A DNA stretch of 7,356 nt from NCBI GenBank assembly GCA_026692885.1, contig JAPLNJ010000094.1, positions 1 through 7,356 of the forward strand, written 5' to 3'. A program made the position numbers and the translations under genes. Below are positions 1 to 6,202 of the stretch, one piece after another. Position 1 is the first letter of the stretch, and each line of letters opens with the position of its first letter. A model generated the notes under the pieces. The model was not told the DNA's origin and did no database searches. It was given only the letters and a program-made list of their open reading frames with translations. This DNA comes from Planctomycetota bacterium (GTDB lineage Bacteria > Planctomycetota > Planctomycetia > Pirellulales > Pirellulaceae).

Positions 1-1233
1 GAAATCTCCGACGTTCTCGTGGGCGAGGTCTGGCTCGGCTCCGGCCAGTCGAACATGGCTTTTCTCGTCAGGAATGCCCGCGACTTCGATCAGGAGCAAG
101 CCGGTGCGGCCTTGCCGCTGATCCGCATGTTCCGCGAGGAGTCGAAAGCTGCCGCGACACCGCAAACGAACGCCAGCGGAACATGGTCTGTGTGTTCGCC
201 GGAGACGGTGGGATCGTTTTCGGCAACGCTGTTCTTCTTCGGCCGCGAGCTGCACCGGGAATTGAAGGTGCCCATCGGTCTGATTAACTCGTCCGTGGGG
301 GGCACGCCGATCGAGTCGTGGATTTCCGCCGAAACGCAGGCGAAAGTGCCGGAACTGCAGCCGCAGGCCACGGCCGAGACCAAAGCTGCGAAATTTGACG
401 AGACGCAAGCGAAAGCCAACTATGAAAAGGCGCTCGCCCGCTGGAAACAGCAGGCCGCCAAGGCGAAAGCGGAGGGCCAAGCCGCGCCGCGTCGCCCGCG
501 AGACCCGCTGGAACAGCGCAATCGCCGAGGCGGCGCGGGGGGCCTGTTCAACGGCAAGATCACGCCGCTGATCCCGTACGCAATCCGTGGGGTGATTTGG
601 TATCAAGGCGAAGCCAACTCGAAGCCCGGCAAGGGACCGCTCTACCAATACCAACTGCCGGCGCTGGTGACTGACTGGCGTTCGCGGTGGGGCGAGGAGT
701 TCCCGTTCGCCTGGGTGCAGTTGCCGAATTTCCAGCACCCCGGCGAAGACTGGATGCTGGTGCGCGAGGCGATGCTCAAGACACTGCGTCTGCCGCACAC
801 CGGGATGGCGATCACGGTGGACGTCGGCGAGTCCAAGAACATCCATCCCAAGAATAAACAGGAAGTCGGCCGCCGGCTGGCGTTGTGGGCGCTCGGCGAT
901 GTGTACGAAAAGCAGGTTCCCGCGACCAGCGGCCCCTTGCCCGCGGGCCAGGAGGTACGCGGCGCGGCGATCGCCATTTCCTTCACGCACGTCGAGGGCG
1001 GCCTGCAGGCGAAAGACGGTGCCTTGAAGGGCTTCGTCATCGCCGGTGAGAACCGGCAGTGGAAGCCCGCATCGGCCCGCATCGTGGACGACAAGGTCAT
1101 CGTCTCCAGCCCAGAGGTGAAGAAGCCAGTCGCGGTCCGCTATGCCTGGGAAGCCGATCCCATCTGCAATCTCTACAACGGCGCCGGCCTGCCCGCGTCC
1201 CCGTTCCGCACGGACACTTGGGCTACGAACTGA
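1..1233 (+). CDS. Sialate O-acetylesterase / SGNH-type carbohydrate esterase, 5'-truncated by window edge
   Basis: This frame is open from base 1, so the gene starts upstream; 410 codons are visible. The family removes O-acetyl groups from sialic acids and other acetylated glycans, usually outside the cytoplasm. Near the window start the protein reads VGEVWLGSGQSNM, the block I nucleophile motif of sialate O-acetylesterases; the serine codon is at 49-51. The GTG at 19 lies inside this conserved stretch and is not the true start. A second conserved block, GVIWYQGEANS, is encoded near 590-622. The Asp/His block VDVGESKNIHPKNK follows near 820-860, with the likely catalytic His codon at 844-846. 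Between the first two blocks lies a lysine/alanine-rich helical insertion (about residues 120-175), which I recall from planctomycete members. Roughly the N-terminal 100 residues, including any signal peptide, are missing from the window. A sulfatase gene starts 10 bases after the stop, so the two were probably cotranscribed. Family assignment is firm; the natural substrate is unknown. Confidence 0.93.
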   Translation, partial: EISDVLVGEVWLGSGQSNMAFLVRNARDFDQEQAGAALPLIRMFREESKAAATPQTNASGTWSVCSPETVGSFSATLFFFGRELHRELKVPIGLINSSVGGTPIESWISAETQAKVPELQPQATAETKAAKFDETQAKANYEKALARWKQQAAKAKAEGQAAPRRPRDPLEQRNRRGGAGGLFNGKITPLIPYAIRGVIWYQGEANSKPGKGPLYQYQLPALVTDWRSRWGEEFPFAWVQLPNFQHPGEDWMLVREAMLKTLRLPHTGMAITVDVGESKNIHPKNKQEVGRRLALWALGDVYEKQVPATSGPLPAGQEVRGAAIAISFTHVEGGLQAKDGALKGFVIAGENRQWKPASARIVDDKVIVSSPEVKKPVAVRYAWEADPICNLYNGAGLPASPFRTDTWATN

Positions 1234-1238
1234 AAGGA
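1233..1238 (+). promoter_or_regulatory. Ribosome binding site of the sulfatase fragment
   Basis: AAAGGA lies 5 bases before the ATG at 1244 and overlaps the stop codon of the esterase gene. It supports the ATG at 1244 as the original sulfatase start and coupling to the esterase gene. Confidence 0.6.
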
Positions 1239-1243
1239 ACATC

Positions 1244-1495
1244 ATGCAACGCAGACTCACACTGCTCACTGCCCTGCTCCTGGCGGCCCCCGCCGCGCTG
1301 CCGGCGACCGCTGCCCCTCCGGCCCCCGCCAAGCCGAACGTCATCTACATCATGTCCGATGAATTGGGCTACTACGAGCCAGGGTTCCTGGGGGGACGGA
1401 ATATCCAGACGCCCAACCTCGACCGCCTGGCCGCCGAGGGGACACCGGTTCGACAACCTGCTCCACGCGAGGCCCTTTACTACGCCATAAGCTAG
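1244..1495 (+). pseudogene. Sulfatase (arylsulfatase family), N-terminal remnant
   Basis: The frame encodes a signal peptide (about residues 1-25, ending near PATAAPPA) followed by KPNVIYIMSDELGYYEPG and the block IQTPNLDRLAAEG. These are the first two conserved blocks of the alkaline-phosphatase-like sulfatases; the Asp of SDE would be a calcium ligand. In the family the next residues read like TRFDNLLAGS and then the C-x-P/A-x-R motif, whose cysteine becomes formylglycine. Here an extra C near 1445-1446 shifts the frame. If it is ignored, TRFDNLL continues for seven residues in the next frame. Similarity then stops and that frame ends at 1488-1490. The catalytic motif and about 400 residues of the enzyme are absent, so no sulfatase activity is possible from this copy. 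It sits 10 bases after an esterase gene, consistent with a former glycan-degradation operon. Sequence error could explain the frameshift but not the loss of the rest of the gene. Confidence 0.85.
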
Positions 1496-1607
1496 CAGCC
1501 GATCCGGACACAAATGCCCGGAAACAGCACTTCGTCACGCTAGCAGGTCGACCAATTACCACGAAAAACCGCTAACTCTTCCCGGCGGCATGGTAGTCGC
1601 GCCCTCC
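1496..1607. other. Unassigned sequence between gene remnants
   Basis: No coding frame with recognisable protein similarity, RNA or terminator is visible here. It lies between the broken end of the sulfatase remnant and the left arm of an inverted repeat. A GCTAGC copy is at 1539-1544. It may be leftover DNA from a deletion or insertion event. Confidence 0.5.
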
Positions 1608-1707
1608 GAGCCTGTGAAGAAATTGGGACAGGCACCTCGCTAGCTGTCATATTCTCAGGGTTTGACGCGGTGCTAGCTCGGAGCCAGTCCCATTTCTTCA
1701 CAGGCTC
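1608..1707. repeat. Imperfect inverted repeat, 36-37 bp arms, REP/BIME- or MITE-like
   Basis: The left arm (1608-1644) and the reverse complement of the right arm (1672-1707) match at about 32 of 37 positions, with one single-base indel. The outer 15 bases, GAGCCTGTGAAGAAA, are identical in both arms, and both inner ends are GCTAGC. The arms are separated by 27 bases (1645-1671). No transposase lies between them. The structure resembles dispersed palindromic repeats such as REP/BIME units or a very small non-autonomous element, but a dispersed copy number cannot be shown from this window. The right arm forms the apparent 3' end of the DsrE-like remnant, so the repeat coincides with a gene break. 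Confidence 0.75.
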
Positions 1708-2012
1708 TCCGCGGGGCGACGAAGCTCACCCCGAGTTCCTTGGCCGCCTCGAAGAGTTCCTCGAGTGTCGCCACGTTCTTGGCCTTCATCATGCCGGACA
1801 TCAGCTTGGGGCTCAGGCTGCCGAAGTTCAGCCGGCTTAACGGCAGATTATTTCGGCCGCCCATCAGGAAATTGAAGAAACGGGCCAGGATTCCTGTGCC
1901 GGTTGCGGCGTTTCTTGATGATGTTCAGCCCCCAGAAGGTGAAGAAGATGGTGACCTCCCGGTTGGTGGCGGCCGCGCCGGTGGCCAGCGTGAAGACAGG
2001 AACCTCCGTCAA
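1673..2012 (-). pseudogene. DsrE/DsrF-like (DrsE_2-type) protein, truncated and frameshifted remnant
   Basis: Read on the minus strand from 2012, the frame gives LTEVPVFTLATGAAATNREV and then TIFFTFWGLNIIKK. This is the characteristic N-terminal half of the DsrE/DsrF/DrsH-like family (DrsE_2), small proteins linked to sulfur transfer. That frame runs into a stop. After a shift near 1885-1910 the similarity resumes in another frame: LARFFNFLMGGRNNLPLSRLNFG, followed by LMSGMMKAKNVATLEELFEA and AKELGVSFVA. The family normally continues into a Cys-containing block (like CxMSMxxMG). Here this is replaced from about 1708 by sequence of the inverted repeat, and the frame ends at 1673-1675. A stop at 2013-2015 cuts off the N-terminus. 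The gene is therefore broken at both ends and frameshifted. Codons upstream to about 2094 (reading ELSLQVIF) may be further decayed N-terminal sequence, but this is weak. Family recognition is from memory of conserved blocks. Confidence 0.8.
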
Positions 2013-2271
2013 CTACAGGACCCTGGCAACTGTGGAAAGATACCGAATCAGTCGACGAGAATATCACTTGTAGCGATAATTCCGCGTGTGCCATTCCGAT
2101 CTTGCCGTTGCCACGCTTATTAACCTACCTCCTTTGCCGAATGTGCCGAAAGTTCGATTTGTAGGACGGCTCGTCGAAACATGGCTTCACCGTCGGCAGC
2201 ACGCACAACCGTTCAGAAGCATGGATGCGGGATCCATGAATGTTTATTGGTCGGGCAAAGGAGTGCCAATC
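2013..2271. promoter_or_regulatory. Upstream region of the porin gene
   Basis: This 259-base stretch separates the DsrE-like remnant from the porin start and must hold the porin promoter. I see no convincing -35/-10 pair. A perfect 7-bp inverted repeat, CATGGAT-GCGGG-ATCCATG, lies at 2220-2238. The porin frame stays open upstream to 2086, but those codons have no signal-peptide or porin character and are judged non-coding. Confidence 0.4.
2257..2263 (+). promoter_or_regulatory. Ribosome binding site deciding the porin start
   Basis: AAAGGAG stands 8 bases before the ATG at 2272. That ATG opens directly into a signal peptide, so it is chosen over the upstream in-frame ATG codons at 2086, 2221 and 2236. 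Confidence 0.75.
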
Positions 2272-3792
2272 ATGAAAGTCTGCACGTTCGTTCGGTTCGC
2301 TGCCTTGCTCGTGTGCTTGGCAGTGTTTCCGACTTCTGGGCGTACCCAAGATCAGTACGCGGTGGGAGACCTGGGACAGACGGTAACGATCTCCGAAGCG
2401 ACATTTCGCCAAATGAACGAGGATATCCAGGCGTTGAAAGCGTCGTTCGCGGAGAACAAGAAAGACGAGAAGAAGGATGAGTGGACCGACACGTCCGGCG
2501 AGAAATGGACCGTCAAATGGGGTGGTCGTGTCCATGGCGACTTCGTAACTTTCCCCCGACAGAACTTGGTCAGCCAGCAGGCGCTAGGCGCCGCCATCCC
2601 CGTTACGGCAGGCGGGCCGCTGGCGTCGTACGATGAACAGAACTACTGGCAAGTCCGGCGGCTGCGGTTTGAAGCCGAGGGAGAGGGCTACGGTGTGTTC
2701 TACTGGAGGACCGAGGTGGACTTCCAGCCGATCATTCCCCAGGACGCCCAGTCCAGCGGTGCTGCCGGCGGAACGCTGACCACGGGTTCCGGATTCGTGA
2801 ACATGCGGGATGTCTACATGGGGGTCAAGGAGTTGCCTTTTTTTGGGGCAGTCCAAATCGGCAACTATAAGGCGCCCTTCAGCCTCGAAGAATTGACAGG
2901 GGATTCCCTCGTGACATTCATGGAACGCGGCATGTTCAACACTGCTTTCGTAGCGTCGCGGCAGCTCGGCATTTGCTCCTTCAACATCAGCGCCAGCGAA
3001 AACGCGACTTGGGCCTACGGCGCGTTCTTCGATACCACGGACCAGACCACCAAGATGCGTGAGGCGGACAATTTAGGCTGCCAGTTCGTGGGCCGGGCGA
3101 CTTGGCTTCCGTATTATGATGAGCCGTCCAACGGCCGCTACCTACTCCACACGGGGATCGGATATCGCTACGAGGACCGTTACTCTACCCCGACGTCGAG
3201 CGGCGGCCCCACCCAGCCGAACATCACCTTCCGATCTCGTCCGGAAGACAACGGCGAGGAGCGGACGATTTCGACGGGTAGTATTGACGGCAATGACATC
3301 AACTACCTCGATCTTGAGCTCGCAGCAGTGTACGGTTCGCTCTCGCTTCAGGGCGAGCTCATCGGTTCGACGATGACCGTAGCATCCACGGGATTAGCTC
3401 GGACGAAGGGCAACGTGCACCCCTACTACAATGGGGGCTATCTGATGGCCAGCTACTTCCTGACTGGCGAGAGTCGCCCGTACAAGAAGAGCCGCGGCGT
3501 GTTCGATCGGGTTTCGCCGCTGGAGAACTTCTGGTGTGTGCGCGGCGCGGGATGCGGAACAGGGGCGTGGGAAGTAGCGGGCCGTTGGTCCTGGTTGGAT
3601 TTGAGCGGGACCACCTTTGCCACGTCCGGCTACGAAAACAATTTCACCTGCGGCGCGAACTGGTATTGGAATCCCAATATGCGGATGATGTTCGAGTATA
3701 TTCACGCCGAAACGGACTATACCAATTCTCGACCGGCGGGAAAGCTCGGCACGCTGGATCTGCTGGGCTGCCGTGCCCAATTTGACTGGTAA
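2272..3792 (+). CDS. Outer-membrane porin, OprO/OprP (phosphate-selective porin) family
   Basis: This 506-residue protein should form a beta-barrel channel in the outer membrane. Residues 1 to about 25 are a signal peptide (hydrophobic core AALLVCLAVF). Residues about 38-70 form a polar, charged helix (ATFRQMNEDIQALKASFAEN) of the short coiled-coil kind that precedes the barrel in many planctomycete porins. The barrel starts near KWTVKWGGRVHGDF (79-91). Family blocks follow: YWQVRRLRFEAEGEGYGVFY (125-144), GVKELPFFGAVQIGNYKAPF (184-203), and YLMASYFLTGESRPYKKSRG near residues 390-409. The chain ends RAQFDW, with the C-terminal aromatic residue typical of outer-membrane barrels. An ATG with a strong ribosome site and immediate signal peptide fixes the start. 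The mature protein has six cysteines (235, 270, 422, 428, 460, 500), which is unusual for a porin. The cysteine-rich exported protein gene follows 94 bases later with no terminator between. Phosphate or anion selectivity is only the family name; the actual solute is unknown. Confidence 0.92.
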   Translation: MKVCTFVRFAALLVCLAVFPTSGRTQDQYAVGDLGQTVTISEATFRQMNEDIQALKASFAENKKDEKKDEWTDTSGEKWTVKWGGRVHGDFVTFPRQNLVSQQALGAAIPVTAGGPLASYDEQNYWQVRRLRFEAEGEGYGVFYWRTEVDFQPIIPQDAQSSGAAGGTLTTGSGFVNMRDVYMGVKELPFFGAVQIGNYKAPFSLEELTGDSLVTFMERGMFNTAFVASRQLGICSFNISASENATWAYGAFFDTTDQTTKMREADNLGCQFVGRATWLPYYDEPSNGRYLLHTGIGYRYEDRYSTPTSSGGPTQPNITFRSRPEDNGEERTISTGSIDGNDINYLDLELAAVYGSLSLQGELIGSTMTVASTGLARTKGNVHPYYNGGYLMASYFLTGESRPYKKSRGVFDRVSPLENFWCVRGAGCGTGAWEVAGRWSWLDLSGTTFATSGYENNFTCGANWYWNPNMRMMFEYIHAETDYTNSRPAGKLGTLDLLGCRAQFDW

Positions 3793-3871
3793 CCTCGCCC
3801 CCTCAACTTTACGCCTTGGACCGCGGGCTGCGCTGGCCGTACTGAGGCCCGGTAAACCTGCGGCGGATGAC

Positions 3872-3876
3872 AGGAG
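3872..3876 (+). promoter_or_regulatory. Ribosome binding site deciding the start of the Cys-rich protein
   Basis: AGGAG lies 10 bases before the ATG at 3887. The frame is open upstream to 3773, overlapping the porin, but the signal peptide begins at this ATG. Confidence 0.65.
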
Positions 3877-3886
3877 TAGCATCCTC

Positions 3887-4477
3887 ATGAACGCCTATGG
3901 AAAATTGATCGCGATGACCTGCAGCCTATGGTTGGCTGGCTGGGTCTTGGGTTCGGCGCAAACCGGGGACAAATGCGATGCCCAGGGTTGCAGCGCTGCC
4001 TCGAGCTGTGGCGTCGCCGGCTGCACCGGTCCCGCCGCGTGCCAGCATTGCCGCCATTGTGGCTGTGCCGACGGGTGCCTGACGTGCCGCCTGGTGCCGG
4101 CAGACAAGAAACTGAAAGTCAACTGTTTCGCCGCCGAGTGCAAACCCTTGTGCCTGCCGTGCCCGAGCCAGCGGGGTTGCCGCAACGTCGACAGCGTGGA
4201 TTGCAGCAAGGAAGGCGTCTCCTGCAGCCAGAAGAAAGTCGTCTGGTACGACTGGTGCGCGGGTGATGCCAAGATCAAGACGTCCAAGCACCTGATGAAG
4301 AAGTCGGTCGAGAAGAAAGTCCCCAGCTACAAGTGGGTCGTCGAGAATCTGTGCGACAAGTGCCAGACGGAATGCCAGGAACAGACGGCACCCGCACCCG
4401 CGGATGCTCCGCCACCACCCAAGGTCGGAGCCAAGATCTTGCACGGCGTGCCGCTAGCCTCGTCCGCCGCAGAGTAA
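3887..4477 (+). CDS. Cysteine-rich exported envelope protein, function unknown
   Basis: The product has 196 residues. Residues 1 to about 24 form a signal peptide (SLWLAGWVLGSA, cleavage likely after GSA), so it acts outside the cytoplasm. The remaining 172 residues contain 21 cysteines. Residues 30-67 form a dense block with ten (for example CQHCRHCGCADGCLTC at 52-67). Residues 80-124 hold eight more, more widely spaced, in a lysine-rich context (KKLKVNCFAAEC). Then comes a cysteine-free basic stretch (about 125-155: KTSKHLMKKSVEKKVPSYKW), a final cluster CDKCQTEC (156-163), and a proline/alanine-rich tail (APAPADAPPPP). Similar Lys/Cys-patterned exported proteins occur in planctomycetes to my recollection, but I know no assigned function. 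Disulfide crosslinking in the envelope or metal binding are both possible. It follows the porin gene by 94 bases without a terminator and is closed by a terminator at 4493-4554, so the two probably share a transcript. Confidence 0.85.
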   Translation: MNAYGKLIAMTCSLWLAGWVLGSAQTGDKCDAQGCSAASSCGVAGCTGPAACQHCRHCGCADGCLTCRLVPADKKLKVNCFAAECKPLCLPCPSQRGCRNVDSVDCSKEGVSCSQKKVVWYDWCAGDAKIKTSKHLMKKSVEKKVPSYKWVVENLCDKCQTECQEQTAPAPADAPPPPKVGAKILHGVPLASSAAE

Positions 4478-4492
4478 TTCCTGAAATCACCT

Positions 4493-4554
4493 GAACCGCG
4501 TTGGCGGTTCCACTTCGAACCGTCCGGCACCGCCTCCGCCGGGCGGTTCTTTTC
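4493..4554 (+). terminator. Tandem-hairpin intrinsic terminator
   Basis: Fifteen bases after the stop codon of the Cys-rich gene is a perfect hairpin, GAACCGC-GTTG-GCGGTTC (4493-4510). Six bases later a second hairpin pairs 4517-4528 with 4538-4549 over 12 bp, with one G-T wobble and a 9-base loop, followed by TTTT. The second has the form of an intrinsic terminator for the porin/Cys-rich transcript. Both stems share the outer GAACCG/CGGTTC ends and could refold into each other. No T-run follows the stem in the minus direction, so it does not look like a terminator for tupA. Confidence 0.75.
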
Positions 4555-4589
4555 GTATCCCGAGGGGAAGCCCACGCCGTCACTGAGCA

Positions 4590-5453
4590 TCAGTTACCTT
4601 GCGGAATTCGCGCTTCGTCGGACGTTGGGAAAAACAGCGGCATGCCGAATTCCTTGACGCCAAACTCGGCAATGGTCTTCTGCACGGTCGGCGAGACCAG
4701 GAATCCCAGGAACTTGCGGGCCGCTTCGCGCTGGATGTGCGGATGTTTCGCGGCGCTGACCAAGAGGACGGCATACGGATTGCGCAGCAGTGGATCGCCT
4801 TCGCTGACGACGACCAATTCAAGTCTCTGCCGTTGCGCCAGAAACGTGCCCCGGTCGCTTAGCGTATAAGCTTGCTTCTCGTTGGCCATCCGCAGTACAG
4901 CGGCCATCCCCGAACCGGCAGAAATGTACCAGTCTCCGGCGGGGGCCACGGCGGCTTGTTTCCAAATCGCCTTTTCTTTCTGGTGCGTGCCCGACTCATC
5001 ACCGCGCGAGACGAACGGCGAGTTGGCCTGCACGATGTGCTGCAGCGCCACCACGATCGACTTCTGCCCCTTGGTCTTCGCCGGATCGCTGCCTGGGCCT
5101 ACGAGCACAAAATCGTTGTACATCAGCGCGCGGCGGAGTTCGCCAAAACCCTGCTTCATGAATTCCTGCTCGGCCTCGGGCGCGTGGGTCAGGAGGATGT
5201 CGGCGTCACCTCGACGGCCGAGTTCCAAAGCCTGACCGCTGCCAACCGCGAGGACTTTGACGCGGATGCCGGTCTGTTTTTCGAACTGCGGCAGCAGCAC
5301 ATCCAGCAGTCCACTGTCGCGCGTGCTGGTGGTCGTCGCTAACGTCAAGGACGTGGGAGGCTCGCTGGCCTGGACAGTGCTCAACGTCAGCAGCCACGAG
5401 AAACCCAGGCCGGTCCAACCTGACAAACTACGCGTGTTTCGCTTCAGATGCAT
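4590..5453 (-). CDS. tupA: Tungstate ABC transporter substrate-binding protein
   Basis: The 287-residue protein binds tungstate outside the inner membrane and delivers it to the TupBC permease. Residues 1 to about 29 are a signal peptide (GFSWLLTLSTVQA). The mature protein begins with TLATTTSTRDSGLLD (37-51), containing the TTTS motif typical of TupA proteins. Further family blocks are AVGSGQALELGRRGDADILL (69-88), MYNDFVLVGPGSDP (111-124), FVSRGDESGTHQKE (147-160), GDWYISAGSGM (173-183), TLSDRGTF (197-204) and the C-terminal VVSEGDPLLRNPY. The start at 5453 is preceded by AAGGAG five bases upstream (plus-strand 5459-5464). The frame is open further upstream inside tupC, but without a signal peptide. 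It lies 17 bases after tupC, last in the operon. A related molybdate/tungstate binder is the main alternative, but the TTTS and SRGDxSGTH blocks favour tungstate. Confidence 0.93.
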   Translation of the reverse strand: MHLKRNTRSLSGWTGLGFSWLLTLSTVQASEPPTSLTLATTTSTRDSGLLDVLLPQFEKQTGIRVKVLAVGSGQALELGRRGDADILLTHAPEAEQEFMKQGFGELRRALMYNDFVLVGPGSDPAKTKGQKSIVVALQHIVQANSPFVSRGDESGTHQKEKAIWKQAAVAPAGDWYISAGSGMAAVLRMANEKQAYTLSDRGTFLAQRQRLELVVVSEGDPLLRNPYAVLLVSAAKHPHIQREAARKFLGFLVSPTVQKTIAEFGVKEFGMPLFFPTSDEARIPQGN

Positions 5454-5470
5454 GTGATCTCCTTGGTCAG

Positions 5471-6202
5471 TTAGTATACCATCTTGCCTTGCACGAAGTC
5501 CGTGGTCCGCGGATCGGCGGGAGTCCCGAAGAACTGCTGCGTCGCAGCGACTTCGATCAACTGACCCCGCAACAGCAAGCCCACGCGGTGGGCGACGCGC
5601 CGAGCCTGAAACAGGTTGTGGGTCGCCCACACGACAGTCATCTGCCGCTCCGTCTGCAGTTCACCGACGACGTGTTCCACCGTGGACACGCGGGCAGGAT
5701 CGAGGTGCGCGGTCGGTTCATCCAGCAGCAGCACGTCCGGCGTGACGACCAGGGCCCGCGCCAACGCGACCAACTGCAGTTGTCCTCCGGAGAGCGTCGC
5801 CGCGGACTGCTTGGCGAGGCCGCCCAAACCCAGGCGGTCGAGCACTTCATCGACTGCCGCGGCACGGCCCGTGCGGCGGCGGATCCGTAGACCGTACTCC
5901 ACGTTCTGCCGCACGCTACCGGTGAGCAGCAAGGGGCGCTGGTGCACCATGACGATCTTCCGGCGGATCGCTAGTGGACAACGGGCCGGATCGCGCCACT
6001 GACGCTCATAGATGACTTGGCCCGCGGTCGGGCTTTCCAGGCCGGCCAAGAGTCGCAGCAGAGTGCTCTTCCCCGCTCCGGTTGGTCCCAACAGACACAG
6101 GATCTCGCCGGCACCAACCTCCAGGTCCGCGACATCCACAGCGTGGCAGTCCCCATACCACTTCTGTACGCCCTGGAGTTGATAGGCGACGACGCGAGTC
6201 AT
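5471..6202 (-). CDS. tupC: Tungstate ABC transporter ATP-binding protein
   Basis: This 243-residue cytoplasmic ATPase powers tungstate import together with TupB and TupA. All nucleotide-binding motifs are present: Walker A GPTGAGKST (39-47), Q-loop glutamine in VMVHQRP (88), signature LSGGQ (137-141), Walker B VLLLDEP (157-163) and switch histidine in WATHN (195). Length matches small import ATPases without a C-terminal regulatory domain, unlike ModC, which carries an extra molybdate-binding domain. The ATG at 6202 is chosen because it overlaps the tupB stop as ATGA, giving translational coupling; AGGGAGG lies about 12 bases upstream within tupB. The frame remains open a few codons upstream (MAPGRQSRT), which reads through the tupB end and has no family similarity. 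Neighbours on both sides confirm the tungstate transport role. Confidence 0.92.
   Translation of the reverse strand: MTRVVAYQLQGVQKWYGDCHAVDVADLEVGAGEILCLLGPTGAGKSTLLRLLAGLESPTAGQVIYERQWRDPARCPLAIRRKIVMVHQRPLLLTGSVRQNVEYGLRIRRRTGRAAAVDEVLDRLGLGGLAKQSAATLSGGQLQLVALARALVVTPDVLLLDEPTAHLDPARVSTVEHVVGELQTERQMTVVWATHNLFQARRVAHRVGLLLRGQLIEVAATQQFFGTPADPRTTDFVQGKMVY

Noticed and set aside
642..1100. A 152-codon minus-strand frame inside the esterase gene
   Set aside because: The opposite strand encodes conserved esterase blocks, so this is an antisense shadow.
2086..2271. In-frame upstream extension of the porin (62 codons)
   Set aside because: The signal peptide begins at 2272 with a strong ribosome site; the extension would bury it and shows no family similarity.
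3773..3886. In-frame upstream extension of the Cys-rich protein overlapping the porin end
   Set aside because: The signal peptide and AGGAG support the ATG at 3887.
3926..4444. A 172-codon minus-strand frame opposite the Cys-rich gene
   Set aside because: It is an antisense shadow in G+C-rich DNA without domain similarity; the plus-strand gene has a signal peptide and ribosome site.
5454..5630. N-terminal extension of tupA into tupC
   Set aside because: It overlaps the 3' end of tupC and lacks a signal peptide; the ATG at 5453 has AAGGAG directly upstream.
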